A stretch of DNA of 64,000 bases from CAYHHI01 sp964356335 (GTDB lineage: Bacteria > Arandabacterota > Arandabacteria > Arandabacterales > Arandabacteraceae), in the NCBI GenBank assembly GCA_964356335.1, contig CAYHHI010000001.1, forward strand, positions 62,001 to 126,000, read 5' to 3'. The position numbers were made by a program, and so were the translations under genes. Below, piece by piece: positions 1 to 9,072 of the stretch (position 1 is the first letter of the stretch; every line of letters begins with the position of its first letter). The notes under the pieces were generated by a model. That model was not told where the DNA came from. It did no database searches and worked only from the letters and a program-made list of their open reading frames with translations.

Positions 1-2781
1 ATAAGCGGCCAGCAACGGATCAGGGTCAGGGCCGAAGTAATGCAGCCCGACCGGCCCATAGGGCGCCAGAGGATCAGCCGCATTGGGCGGTGCGTCAGGC
101 GCTTCAGGATCGTAGGCCACGTTCAGCCACCTGTTGTCCACACTGGTGACTGTGTTGCCGAGCAGCACCTCAGCATCAGCCACGGAATACCACAGGGCCA
201 GATCCGTCAGGCCATCCTCATTGGCATCTATCTTCACATTATCTACAGGCGTGATGACGCCCATGAGGTTACCCACGCATGCCCGGGCAACACCAATCTT
301 GGTGGCATCAAACGCACCGGTTACGAGCACACGATTGCCGCTGCCGTCGGTGCTGTAGATCGCAGCTCTTGAAGTAATCACAAGGGCGAAGCGCTCGCTC
401 GCAGGATCGAAACTCCTGCCGTCAGGGCTATAGCCTAACGATGCCAGCGATCTCGCCGACTGATCGTGAGGTACACGCACGGTGGCTGCAGCGGATGCTG
501 TATTGCCGGAGTGGTCTGAGGCCGTGTAAGTGATCGTGTACACCCGGCCGTTGCCTTTGCCGCTGCGCTCCGAGCGAAGCCGGAACTCAAGATCGGGTGT
601 CCCGATGGTCTCACCCTGAATATCGTCTGGCGTATCGCCGTCCCCGGTCCCGTTTTCAGGTTCATTGCTCGTTATTGATGTGAGCACGAAAGTAGGATCG
701 GGATCACAGATATCTGTGACTTCCACAGTGGCCACGATGTCGGCCATCTTGTGGTTCGGAGGCCAAAGCGCATCCCGGCTGAGGGAAACCGTGATATCGG
801 GTGGCGTGGTATCCTCGACGGTCACCCGAGCCGTACAGCTGGCGGTGTTGCTGGCATCATCCACGGCCGTGAACGTGACGCTTGTCGTTCCCTCAGAGAA
901 ACAGGCCGGGCGGTCGTCCGTCATGTCCAGAGCGTCATCGCACACATCCGATGCGGAGACCCCCGCGAAGAAATCTGCCAATTGCGGATCATCCGAAGGA
1001 GTGCCGCAGTGATCGCTGCACTCGACCGTGATATCAGGAGGACAGATGATGTACGGCGGTATCGTATCAACCACTCTCACCACGGCAGTGCAGGAGGCCT
1101 CGTTGCCCGCATCATCTTCCGCACTGAACGTCACAGTCGTCGGTCCCGTGGGGAAACACACCGGGCGGTCGTCCGTAATGTCCAATGAGTTGTCGCAATT
1201 GTCCGTTGCCGAAAACGCGCTAAAAAACAGCGCGAGCTGCGGATCATCGGAAGGCGTCCCGCAGTATCCCTTGCACTCAACAGTGATATCAGGGGGACAA
1301 GTGGCCGTCGGAGGCGTGTTATCCCTTACGGTCACATTCGCGGTGCAAGTCGCCGACAGGCCATGCTCATCCTCGACCGTCAGTGTCACCGCCGTCGTTC
1401 CGAGTGGATAGGGGCCGGCAGGAGACTGGCTGAGCGTGATGGTATCGCCGTCGGGATCAGACGAACCATTATCGATAGACGCATCGGCGTCGCAGTTGAC
1501 TCCTGCGGAAACCGTGACATCGTGGCACCGAGCAACCGGCGGACGGTTACCCGGAATGATGTTTCGGATCAGGAACTCCACGTCCGTGTCGCAACCTGCC
1601 CAATTACAGAGAAGATTATCAATGGTGTACCAAGTGGTGGCCCCGTCAGCCCAACCGTAGTTCATGTGATACTGCTTGATGCCCCCGGTATCTCTCCATC
1701 CATCGCAGACAATCGAGTGGCCATATATCCTGTATTGCATTGGCTGGCTGACGTTGATCTGCGGTTTGATTATATCGAACCACTCGTCGACGGTGTGATC
1801 TGACCGATCCTCTCGGTCAATGCTGGAATCATACCCGAAGTGATCTGGATATACTGTAAGAGCATCGTATGTCCAAGCACCGGAACTACAGTATCCATAA
1901 TCCATGTCGAATGCGACACCCAGGTCGTAACAGAGCTGGGCAAGGGCAGCCTCTTCAGTAGCGTTGCAGCCACCTGAGCAGTCATCCGGCATGTTGGCCC
2001 AATCGTAGGTATGGGAGCCGAAGTTTACGGTGAGGTTTCCACCGCCTGCGTTTCCGCCACAGCTCTGGTCGCCGTCCCAGTGGTCTGTGTCGCTACCTGT
2101 TCCGCTAGGCGGGTACTGCCAATAGTGCATGATCTGCGCGGCAGCCGTCGCCACGCAGCCCACAACGCTTGTCCCCCCATCACCCATGGGGCAATCATTG
2201 TTATACGGCGCACCCTGATGCCAGGCACTCGTGAGCAGAGGACCAGCCTCAGTCAGCGGAGCGAACGCGCCCTCGCCGAGCTGCCTCACGAATCTGTCGC
2301 CCGTAACGACGTAACGATTCCACTCCTCCCTGCCTTCGGGACCAAACAGCACCTTGCCCGTGCGCGGCAGAGGGGCGTCCAAGCTTCCGTAAGTCTCCGT
2401 CCAGAGCTTGGCCTTCGCAGTTAACACGTCCTTAAGCAGCTGAGGGACTCCAGCATCCTCGGTAACATCCAGTCCGTAGTCTTCGGAGCATGCTGTTACC
2501 GGCGGGAGCTCCTTCAGGACCGGCACAACAACGTAGCCGCGGGGTGCGATCGAGTAACAGCGAGCGAGAACAGTTTGATTCACGACGATCTCCTGAACAC
2601 CAACAACCTGCGGCCGGATGTCTCCAGCCCAGCTCCCTCGCTGGGATACCATATACGAGAGCCAATTTTCGCACACCTGCCTCATTTCTGCTTCAGTTGC
2701 CCTTTCAGCCCATGCAAACGGGGCCGCAAGAAAAAGCAAGCACAATACAGTCAACAGTATCAAGATTACGCCTGTCTTCAT
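1..2781 (-). CDS. Secreted C10 (streptopain-like) cysteine peptidase with HYR repeats, C-terminus cut by window edge
   Basis: The minus-strand frame is open from the ATG at 2781 to base 1 (927 codons, no stop), so the C-terminus is missing. GGAGGGGAGG lies just upstream of the ATG. Residues 1-25 form a signal peptide ending in a cleavable ALA-type site (PFAWAERA). The peptidase domain spans about residues 150-420. The nucleophile motif VVGCVATAAAQ places the catalytic Cys at 209; GHSIVCDGW places the His at 355; YHMNYGWAD matches the C10 Trp motif. A cadherin/Ig-like module follows (405-480), then HYR repeats (about 485-570 and 570-655, with a third degenerate one) that begin TPP..ICPPDITVEC. 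Near residue 847 a DxNxDG calcium-loop motif (DANEDGLTD) resembles dockerin or EF-hand loops. The role is extracellular proteolysis with surface or polymer attachment; the HYR binding partner is unknown. Confidence 0.9.
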   Translation of the reverse strand, partial: MKTGVILILLTVLCLLFLAAPFAWAERATEAEMRQVCENWLSYMVSQRGSWAGDIRPQVVGVQEIVVNQTVLARCYSIAPRGYVVVPVLKELPPVTACSEDYGLDVTEDAGVPQLLKDVLTAKAKLWTETYGSLDAPLPRTGKVLFGPEGREEWNRYVVTGDRFVRQLGEGAFAPLTEAGPLLTSAWHQGAPYNNDCPMGDGGTSVVGCVATAAAQIMHYWQYPPSGTGSDTDHWDGDQSCGGNAGGGNLTVNFGSHTYDWANMPDDCSGGCNATEEAALAQLCYDLGVAFDMDYGYCSSGAWTYDALTVYPDHFGYDSSIDREDRSDHTVDEWFDIIKPQINVSQPMQYRIYGHSIVCDGWRDTGGIKQYHMNYGWADGATTWYTIDNLLCNWAGCDTDVEFLIRNIIPGNRPPVARCHDVTVSAGVNCDADASIDNGSSDPDGDTITLSQSPAGPYPLGTTAVTLTVEDEHGLSATCTANVTVRDNTPPTATCPPDITVECKGYCGTPSDDPQLALFFSAFSATDNCDNSLDITDDRPVCFPTGPTTVTFSAEDDAGNEASCTAVVRVVDTIPPYIICPPDITVECSDHCGTPSDDPQLADFFAGVSASDVCDDALDMTDDRPACFSEGTTSVTFTAVDDASNTASCTARVTVEDTTPPDITVSLSRDALWPPNHKMADIVATVEVTDICDPDPTFVLTSITSNEPENGTGDGDTPDDIQGETIGTPDLEFRLRSERSGKGNGRVYTITYTASDHSGNTASAAATVRVPHDQSARSLASLGYSPDGRSFDPASERFALVITSRAAIYSTDGSGNRVLVTGAFDATKIGVARACVGNLMGVITPVDNVKIDANEDGLTDLALWYSVADAEVLLGNTVTSVDNRWLNVAYDPEAPDAPPNAADPLAPYGPVGLHYFGPDPDPLLAAY

Positions 2782-3265
2782 GACGTCCTCCCCTCCATTA
2801 TGTTGCGGGTATCGTACGGATCTCATTCCTGAACCTGCGTGGATCAAAATGCCAATTGGCAGCCGGCAACACCTCCCGTCTTTTGTGCGATTGGTCGGAG
2901 CCAGACAGATTGACGTAAAGCCATCAGGTGTGATGGTCTGTCCTCCCGACCTGTCGCCGTTCAAGGCGACACCACTGTGATCGGATCCACAATCTCCTTT
3001 CTCCAGGCACAGACATCGCCTTAAAACCGTGGGATGTGAATCTCACTCTGACCACCTCGCAAGGTCCTCACCCTGAGGTCGTTCCAAAAATCGTTGCTCC
3101 GCCACCAAAAGCAATGAGCCCTCCCCTCGGCTGGCGTAAAACGCAAAGCGTGCTCTCCCAATGTAGTGCAAGAGTCCCCGCCCGATAGACATGAACCCGA
3201 TAGAAGCGGATGCATTATAGCATAGTGCAGGTTTTTCAGTCAAATGTAAACCACGCCGGTGGGTT
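2782..3265. other. Intergenic region with one perfect hairpin
   Basis: About 480 bp without a credible gene lie between the C10 peptidase start and the terminator of the TPL-like gene. The only structure seen is a perfect 7-bp inverted repeat at 2952-2971 (TGTCGCC, 6-nt loop, GGCGACA), which could be an operator or an mRNA hairpin upstream of the peptidase. No homology to coding sequence was recognised. Confidence 0.5.
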
Positions 3266-3306
3266 GAAAAGCAAGAGGGGACAGCAACAAGGCGAGCCGT
3301 CCCCTC
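3266..3306 (-). terminator. Rho-independent-type terminator of TPL-like gene
   Basis: Read on the minus strand, GAGGGGAC and GTCCCCTC (3299-3306 and 3275-3282) form an 8-bp GC-rich stem with a 16-nt loop. It is followed by a short T-rich tract (TTGCTTTTC). It lies 20-60 nt after the stop at 3328. Confidence 0.6.
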
Positions 3307-3327
3307 CTCTGCTCGCGTAATCCTCTC

Positions 3328-4773
3328 TTAGAAGTTGGGGCCGAAGTCAGCTTCGAAGGCCTTCGCGAGTTTGGCACCCCAGTTGTCCAGGGCGTCCAGC
3401 TTCCCGAAGAAGAACCTCAAGACCTTCGGCTCCTGCACGAACTTCAAGCCCTTGATGAGATCGCGATGCCTGTAAAGCCAGCCGAGCCGGTCAACCATGT
3501 ATTCTATGTGCGACATGGTGTAGACACGGCGCGGAACCGCGAGGCGGGCGAGTTCCAGATCGGCGTAAACTTCGTTTCCATTCTCGTCTCTGTCGTTTGA
3601 GATCGTGCCCCGCTCCATGGGCCTTGTGCCCGAAGCGATGTAGATCGCCGTCGCGAGCGCACCGGCTGGATACTCCGCCTGCGGTATATGAGGCACGAAG
3701 CGCTTGGCATCAACATGGCATGCTAAGCCGCCCGCCGGGGTCACCACGGGAATCCCGGTCTCAACCAGCCTTCCCACGAAGTACTCGATGAACTCCGGAG
3801 AGGCCCCGGCCACATTGGTGTCACACATCTCTCTCATGCCCACCGCCATGGCCTCGATCTCTTTTGTGGACATCCCGCCGTAGGTGGCAAAGCCTTCGTA
3901 CACCGGCAGCCAATCCAGGATCTTGTCGTAGTATTCCTTCTTATTGGTGGCCATCAAACCGCCGCGCACGGAAGTGCTCTTTCTGCCCGAGAGGTAGAAG
4001 ATGTCGACAACGCTCATCATCTCCTTGATGATCTCGCCGATGGACTTGTCGGCATATTCCTTCTCGCGCGTCTTGATGAAGTATGCATTCTCGGAGATGA
4101 GGCTGCCGTCGAACACCAGCGGGATGTTGTTGGCAACGCAAATCTGTTTGACATCGCGCAGGTTACGCAATGAGAAGGGCTGGCCACCCACGAGATTGGT
4201 GGTTGCCTCCATCCTGATGAACGGAATCTTCTTGGCGCCGTGCTTCTTTATGGCGTCCTGGACTTTCTGCAAATCCATGTTGCCCTTGAAGAGATCGGTG
4301 CTTTGCGTATTGAAGGTCTCATCGCGGCAGAGTTCCAGGACAGTTGCGCCAGCCAGCACGAAATGGGCCTTGGTGGTGGTGAAGTGATAGTTCATAATCG
4401 TAACATCGCCCGGCTTGACGAAGATCTTCGCCAACAGGTGCTCTGCGGCACGGCCCTGGTGCACCGGCACAGTATAGTCAAATCCAAGAACATCCTTCAC
4501 CGCACTTGCCAATCTGTAAAAGCTTTCGGAGCCCGCATAGGCATCATCTGCAACCATCATCGAAGCCAGCTGATTATCACTCATTGCATTGGTCCCGCTA
4601 TCGGTGAGCATGTCGAGGAAGAGATCTCGAGTACGCAGCAGGAAGGTATTATAGCCCGCCTCCTTTATCGCTTCGAGGCGCCTGCCAATTGGCGGAAGAG
4701 TCGTCCTCTGCACAATCCGGACCTTGTGCATCTCGATTGGAATTGTTTTGCCGTTAGAAAGCTTGATCTTCAT
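3328..4773 (-). CDS. Tyrosine phenol-lyase/tryptophanase-family PLP lyase (beta-eliminating)
   Basis: The 481-aa protein aligns end to end with fold-type-I beta-eliminating lyases (family usual 455-475 aa). It shares EAGYNTFLL, LTDSGTNAMSD, AYAGSE and HQGRAAE with tyrosine phenol-lyase (TPL). The PLP lysine is K265 (LSGRKSTS) and the pyridine-N aspartate is D222. TPL-specific features are FTTT near 131 and the PMERG motif with R388 (TPL Arg381, which contacts the phenol ring), so it looks closer to TPL than to tryptophanase. The family Arg three residues after the Asp (TPL Arg217) is Leu225 here, so substrate and rate may differ. The predicted reaction is aromatic amino acid to phenol or indole, pyruvate and ammonia. 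SD AAGGAGG precedes the ATG. It is transcribed divergently from the gamma-lyase/IOR genes. Confidence 0.85.
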   Translation of the reverse strand: MKIKLSNGKTIPIEMHKVRIVQRTTLPPIGRRLEAIKEAGYNTFLLRTRDLFLDMLTDSGTNAMSDNQLASMMVADDAYAGSESFYRLASAVKDVLGFDYTVPVHQGRAAEHLLAKIFVKPGDVTIMNYHFTTTKAHFVLAGATVLELCRDETFNTQSTDLFKGNMDLQKVQDAIKKHGAKKIPFIRMEATTNLVGGQPFSLRNLRDVKQICVANNIPLVFDGSLISENAYFIKTREKEYADKSIGEIIKEMMSVVDIFYLSGRKSTSVRGGLMATNKKEYYDKILDWLPVYEGFATYGGMSTKEIEAMAVGMREMCDTNVAGASPEFIEYFVGRLVETGIPVVTPAGGLACHVDAKRFVPHIPQAEYPAGALATAIYIASGTRPMERGTISNDRDENGNEVYADLELARLAVPRRVYTMSHIEYMVDRLGWLYRHRDLIKGLKFVQEPKVLRFFFGKLDALDNWGAKLAKAFEADFGPNF

Positions 4774-5194
4774 TTACGTATGCCTCCTTACTGATAGATT
4801 TCATGCTGAACGCTCTGCAAACTATCCGAAACCCTGTCCGATCACCTCACTTTCTGGTATCTAGGATTCGCATTGCCTAATTGACTTATCCGGTCAACGT
4901 GCACCCTAACCTCCGCCGCCTGCCTCCTGTGCCGGAGAAGCCGGCCTTGGGCATTTGAACTGGGATTATACACCAAGCCTCCCCTGTAGAAAAGCCTAAT
5001 AATCAGCACATGAGCCGAACTGTCTATGGCGGCGCGTGCTCCCGGAACCGCAGTTGACACCGCCTGAAAGACACAGGATAATATGAATCACGGGGATACA
5101 ATACTCAATTAGTCGGGACTCAAGCAATACTCAGATGGATGCTTGGGCAGGGACTCTTCTGACAGCGATTGACAGTGCAAGGAAGGTGCCAGGA
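4774..5194. other. Divergent regulatory region between TPL-like and gamma-lyase genes
   Basis: 421 bp without a gene. It holds the SD of the minus-strand TPL-like gene at its left end (AAGGAGG, near 4780) and a good plus-strand promoter at 5054-5082. No riboswitch-like or operator-like symmetry stood out. Confidence 0.6.
5054..5082 (+). promoter_or_regulatory. Sigma-70-like promoter for the gamma-lyase gene
   Basis: TTGACA at 5054-5059, a 17-bp spacer, and GATAAT at 5077-5082. The predicted start of transcription is near 5089, giving an approximately 105-nt leader to the ATG at 5195. Confidence 0.65.
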
Positions 5195-6331
5195 ATGAAA
5201 TTCGAAACCAAGGCGATACATGTCGGCCAGGAACCTGATCCGACAACGGGTGCTGTGATAGTGCCTGTCTATTTCACCTCGACGTTCGCGCAGGAAAGCC
5301 CCGGAAAGCACAAGGGCTATGACTACTCAAGGACCCAGAACCCGACGAGGAAGGCGCTGGAGGAGTGCGCTGCAGCCCTCGAGAACGGGAAGTACGGCCT
5401 GGCATTCGCCTCAGGTATGGCTGCCATCAACAATGTCCTGAATCTCCTCAAGACAGGCGATCACGTTGTCGCGACCGAGGATATGTACGGCGGGACCTAT
5501 CGCATACTGGAGCACGTTTACAAGGACTACGGCGTGGATTTCTCGCTTGTTGATACGACCAATCCAGTGAACATAGAATCCGGAATCAAGAAAAGCACAA
5601 GGATGATCTGGATCGAAACGCCGAGCAATCCACTCCTGCGTATCACCGACTTAAGAGAGGTTGCGAGAATCGGGAAGGCCAGAGGGCTTGTCACGGTCAT
5701 TGATAATACTTTCGCCACACCATACTTCCAGCGCCCACTGGATCTCGGCATAGACATAGTCGTTCACAGCACGACGAAGTATCTCGGCGGTCACAGCGAC
5801 GTGGTGGGCGGGCTGGTGATCACGTCCAATCAGGAGTACTACAAGCGGCTCAAGTTCTGTCAGAATACGGTGGGTGGTGTGCCCGGGCCGATGGATGCCT
5901 GGCTTGTGCTTCGTGGTATGAAGACGCTTGCCGTGAGGATGAAGGAGCACTTCGCCAATGCGCTTCAGGTGGCGAAATTCCTTGAGACTCACCGGCGCGT
6001 GAAGCGAGTGATCTTTCCATGGCTCGCGAGCCACCCACAGCACGAGCTGGCGAGAAGGCAGATGTCGGGGATGAGTGGAATGATCGCATTCGAGATCATG
6101 GGCGGCCTGGAAGATGCCCGCCGCTTTCTTGAGAGGGTGAGGCTTTTCACGGTGGCTGAGAGCCTGGGCGGGGTCGAATCGCTGATAGAACATCCTGCAA
6201 TAATGACGCACTCGCATGTCCCGCTTGAGATGAGGCGGAAGACGGGCATATCAGATTCCATCATACGCCTCTCGGTGGGAATAGAGACCGTCGAGGATCT
6301 GATCCAGGATCTTGAGTCGGCACTCGGGTAG
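5195..6331 (+). CDS. Cystathionine gamma-lyase / gamma-synthase family PLP enzyme
   Basis: 378 aa; the frame is open further upstream, but the ATG at 5195 follows AAGGTG and gives the canonical N-terminus MKFETKAIHVGQ. The Cys/Met-metabolism PLP domain fills the protein: SGMAAI (72-77), YGGTYR (98-103, Tyr stacking on PLP), D170 in VIDNTFATP, and the Schiff-base lysine K195 in HSTTKYLGGHSD. The family catalyses gamma- or beta-elimination on cystathionine, homocysteine or methionine, or gamma-replacement. The sequence alone does not choose between lyase and synthase, though the neighbouring amino-acid catabolic genes favour a degradative lyase. 144 bp separate it from iorA, so co-transcription from the 5054 promoter is plausible but not shown. 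Confidence 0.9.
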   Translation: MKFETKAIHVGQEPDPTTGAVIVPVYFTSTFAQESPGKHKGYDYSRTQNPTRKALEECAAALENGKYGLAFASGMAAINNVLNLLKTGDHVVATEDMYGGTYRILEHVYKDYGVDFSLVDTTNPVNIESGIKKSTRMIWIETPSNPLLRITDLREVARIGKARGLVTVIDNTFATPYFQRPLDLGIDIVVHSTTKYLGGHSDVVGGLVITSNQEYYKRLKFCQNTVGGVPGPMDAWLVLRGMKTLAVRMKEHFANALQVAKFLETHRRVKRVIFPWLASHPQHELARRQMSGMSGMIAFEIMGGLEDARRFLERVRLFTVAESLGGVESLIEHPAIMTHSHVPLEMRRKTGISDSIIRLSVGIETVEDLIQDLESALG

Positions 6332-6475
6332 AACAGTGGGTAGAACAGAGAGGGCTCAGATCGAAATGAGACCGCAGATCTTACCGGCTGATGATGTGAT
6401 TGCGGTTGCGGGAGTATCCCGAGATGGACGACTCTCTATCGGTCGCGCAAGTGTTGGCAAAGGAATCAGGCCCGA

Positions 6476-8074
6476 ATGAAACCGGAGATCCTACTGGGTG
6501 ACGAAGCTGTGGCGCTTGGGGCGATCCACGCCGGGCTCACCGCTGCCTATTCATACCCTGGCACACCGGCTTCAGAAATCATGGAGTACTTGATCAAGAT
6601 CGCGGAGCCCGGAAAGGGATTCCATGCTGCCTGGGCCGTCAATGAGAAGGTGGCGTACGAGGAAGCGCTCGGAGTTTCTTTTGCCGGCAAGCGCACCATG
6701 GTCTCGATGAAGCATGTGGGCCTCAATGTGGCAGCAGACCCTTTCATGAATTCTGCTCTCGCAGGGATCGGCGGCGGACTCGTGGTGGTCGCCGCAGACG
6801 ACCCAGGTATGCACAGCTCCCAGAACGAGCAGGACAGCCGCTACTATGCCGACTTCGCCCGCGTCGTTTGCTTCGAGCCCTCCAGCCACCAGGAAGCCTA
6901 CGACATGACACGCCGCGCCTTTGATGTCTCAGAGGAATTCGGAATACCAGTCCTCTTGCGGCTCGTGACGAGGCTCTCTCACAGCCGGTCAAGCATCCTG
7001 CCCCGCGAACCAAGGCCGCAAAACCAGGGCGCATACGGGGCGTGGGACCAGTGGACACTGCTTCCGGTCAACGCCAGAAAACGGTTCAGGGCATTGATTG
7101 AGAAACAGGCTCGCCTGGTCAAGTTGGCTGAAGCATCTGAGTTCAATCAGCTCGAACCAGGCGACAGTCGCAGAGGCGTCGGAATCATCGCTTCGGGGAT
7201 TGCATACAATTACGTCAAAGAGAACTTGAGGGACCTCAAGAACCCTCCCCCCATACTGAAAATCTCGGTCTACCCTCTTCCGAAGGACCTGGTAGCACGA
7301 CTTGTCGAGCAGGTTGACACCATCGTCGTGATCGAGGAAGGCTATCCTCTTATCGAACGGGCCCTGACCGGCCTCTTCGGCATACACGGCAAGAAGATCA
7401 AGGGGAAACTCGCGGGCGACCTGCCTGGATCGGGCGAGCTTTCGCCGGAGGTAGTGCGTCCCGTGCTCGGGCTCGAACCGCTAAAGACCCAGCATCTTGA
7501 GGGTTTCAATCTCGCCTCTCGGCCGCCTCAGCTCTGCAAAGGCTGTCCTCACGCTGATACCTTCAATGCACTGAATCTTGCTCTTAAAGGTTACTCGAAG
7601 GCGAACGTGTTCAGTGACATCGGCTGCTACACCCTCGGCGCCTTCCCGCCCTACAAGGCAATCGGCACCTGCATCTGCATGGGCGCAAGTGTGAGCATGG
7701 CAAAGGGTGGTGCTGAGGTGGGCATTCATCCGTCCGTGGCGGTGATCGGGGACTCGACCTTTGGCCACTCGGGCCTGACACCCCTTCTCGAGGCAGCTGC
7801 GCAGAACACCAACATGACCGTACTCATCCTGGATAACAGCACCGTGGCAATGACAGGCGGGCAGCCCAGCTATGCATCCGGAGACAGGCTGCTGCGCATG
7901 GTCGAAGGCGTGGGTGTGCCTAAGGACCACATGCGCGTGATCGAACCCCTGCCCAGCCATCTCGAAGCGAACGCCCGGATCATGAAAGAGGAATTTGAGC
8001 ATAAAGGCATTTCGGTGATAATCGCGGCTCGTGAGTGCATCCAGGAAGTCCGCAAGCGCAAGAGGGGCACGTAG
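6476..8074 (+). CDS. iorA: Indolepyruvate:ferredoxin oxidoreductase alpha subunit, lacking the C-terminal ferredoxin domain
   Basis: 532 aa. The N-terminus (EILLGDEAVALGAIHAG, YSYPGTPASEI) is the pyruvate-ferredoxin-oxidoreductase domain I of IorA. The TPP-binding half starts near 355 with LCKGCPHADTF and has GDSTFGHSG and the LDNSTVAMTGGQPS diphosphate/Mg motif. With IorB it oxidises aryl-2-oxo acids (from Phe, Tyr, Trp) to aryl-acetyl-CoA and reduces ferredoxin in the cytoplasm. Most IorA proteins continue with an approximately 80-100 aa bis-[4Fe-4S] domain; this one stops at ARECIQEVRKRKRGT and the next 84 bp encode no Cys-rich segment. An AGGAATC SD precedes the ATG. It forms a clear pair with iorB. 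Confidence 0.92.
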   Translation: MKPEILLGDEAVALGAIHAGLTAAYSYPGTPASEIMEYLIKIAEPGKGFHAAWAVNEKVAYEEALGVSFAGKRTMVSMKHVGLNVAADPFMNSALAGIGGGLVVVAADDPGMHSSQNEQDSRYYADFARVVCFEPSSHQEAYDMTRRAFDVSEEFGIPVLLRLVTRLSHSRSSILPREPRPQNQGAYGAWDQWTLLPVNARKRFRALIEKQARLVKLAEASEFNQLEPGDSRRGVGIIASGIAYNYVKENLRDLKNPPPILKISVYPLPKDLVARLVEQVDTIVVIEEGYPLIERALTGLFGIHGKKIKGKLAGDLPGSGELSPEVVRPVLGLEPLKTQHLEGFNLASRPPQLCKGCPHADTFNALNLALKGYSKANVFSDIGCYTLGAFPPYKAIGTCICMGASVSMAKGGAEVGIHPSVAVIGDSTFGHSGLTPLLEAAAQNTNMTVLILDNSTVAMTGGQPSYASGDRLLRMVEGVGVPKDHMRVIEPLPSHLEANARIMKEEFEHKGISVIIAARECIQEVRKRKRGT

Positions 8075-8158
8075 GTGATCGAACGGAGATGCCAAGATGC
8101 CAGGGTGCGGTCTGCCGGAGCGATCGATCATTCTGCCTGGTGTGACGGGAGCATATAG

Positions 8159-8740
8159 ATGAAGCAAGACATCATTCTCGCAGGGGTTGGAGGGCAGGGC
8201 ATCCTCTCCATCGCCTATGTGATAGACAACGCAGCCTTGAAGAAGGGCCTCGGCATGAAGCAGGCAGAAGTCCATGGGATGGCCCAGCGTGGCGGTGGGG
8301 TGCAGTCCCACTTGAGGCTATCCGACGAGCATATATACAGCGACCTCATCCCCAGGGGAGAGGCCGACATGATCCTCAGTGTTGAGCCCCTTGAGGCTCT
8401 GCGCTACGTTGACTGTCTTCGGCTCGATGGCATGATCGTCACGAGCAGTACGCCCTTAGTCAATATTCCGGACTACCCGCCGATTGAAGAAGTGCTCGCC
8501 AACATCCGAAAGCTCAACCGAAGCATCATCATCGATTCCGCGAAGCTAGCCCAGGAAGCCGGCTCAGGACTGACCCAGAACATGGCGATGCTCGGTGCGG
8601 CCTCCCGCTTCCTGATCCTTGCAGAAGCCGACCTTCGTGAATTCATCACGCAACTCTTCAGGAACCGCGGCGAGAAAGTCGTCGCAACCAACCTCAAAGC
8701 CTTCGACCTTGGGCGCGAGGCGTCTGGCAAGTCTGCATAG
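8159..8740 (+). CDS. iorB: Indolepyruvate:ferredoxin oxidoreductase beta subunit
   Basis: 193 aa, the usual size of the IorB/KorC-type gamma domain. The N-terminal GVGGQGILS nucleotide/CoA-binding loop and VHGMAQRGGGVQSHLR are diagnostic for this family. It is the partner of the upstream IorA (84-bp gap, same strand). The complex converts aryl pyruvates plus CoA to aryl-acetyl-CoA, CO2 and reduced ferredoxin. It ends in a normal C-terminus with no fused ferredoxin, so the IOR encoded here has no visible built-in electron-transfer module. Confidence 0.92.
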   Translation: MKQDIILAGVGGQGILSIAYVIDNAALKKGLGMKQAEVHGMAQRGGGVQSHLRLSDEHIYSDLIPRGEADMILSVEPLEALRYVDCLRLDGMIVTSSTPLVNIPDYPPIEEVLANIRKLNRSIIIDSAKLAQEAGSGLTQNMAMLGAASRFLILAEADLREFITQLFRNRGEKVVATNLKAFDLGREASGKSA

Positions 8741-9072
8741 CGGCGCCCGGGTGTGAACGTCAGGTGTTTGGTCGCACTCTCGCGCTCGTCAAGAACACCA
8801 TACGAACCGCGCCACTTCCTCCAAACAGGTGTCCCACCCGAGTGGAGTCCGACAGTGACCAGCAGCAAGTGGGCTGCGGGACACCACAGGGAAACGCGAG
8901 ATTTTGCTTGCCAAAATCGCCGAGTAGTGCTAAAAAAGCGCTACTCGAAAAGTGCGCCCATAGAAGAGTCAGGCGTTAAGCCCAGTCTGCCGACTCGAAG
9001 GGGGGTGATGGCAGGCAGAGAAGTCAGGTGTTTCCGATGTTCGATAGCCAACCAAGCGAAAGGAGGAGAGTA
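8741..9072. other. Intergenic region with two consecutive hairpins
   Basis: 332 bp without a gene. Two inverted repeats are adjacent: an imperfect one at 8896-8920 (ATTTTG/CAAAAT core flanked by GCG/CGC) and a strong 10-bp stem at 8921-8947 (CGAGTAGTGC / GCGCTACTCG, one G-U pair, A-rich loop). Neither is followed by a long T-run, so they could be a weak terminator for iorB or leader structure for the next gene. The SD GGAGGAGAG of that gene is at 9061-9070. Confidence 0.5.

Noticed and set aside
40..1803. Several plus-strand open frames of 74-146 codons
   Set aside because: They lie opposite the long continuous minus-strand C10 peptidase frame, overlap each other, and show no family motifs.
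3328..4773. Plain tryptophanase annotation
   Set aside because: Motifs FTTT and MERG match the phenol-lyase side of the family, and a family Arg is missing, so a specific tryptophanase call would be overstated.
5651..6217. Minus-strand 188-codon frame
   Set aside because: Antisense shadow of the gamma-lyase gene; no motif or SD.
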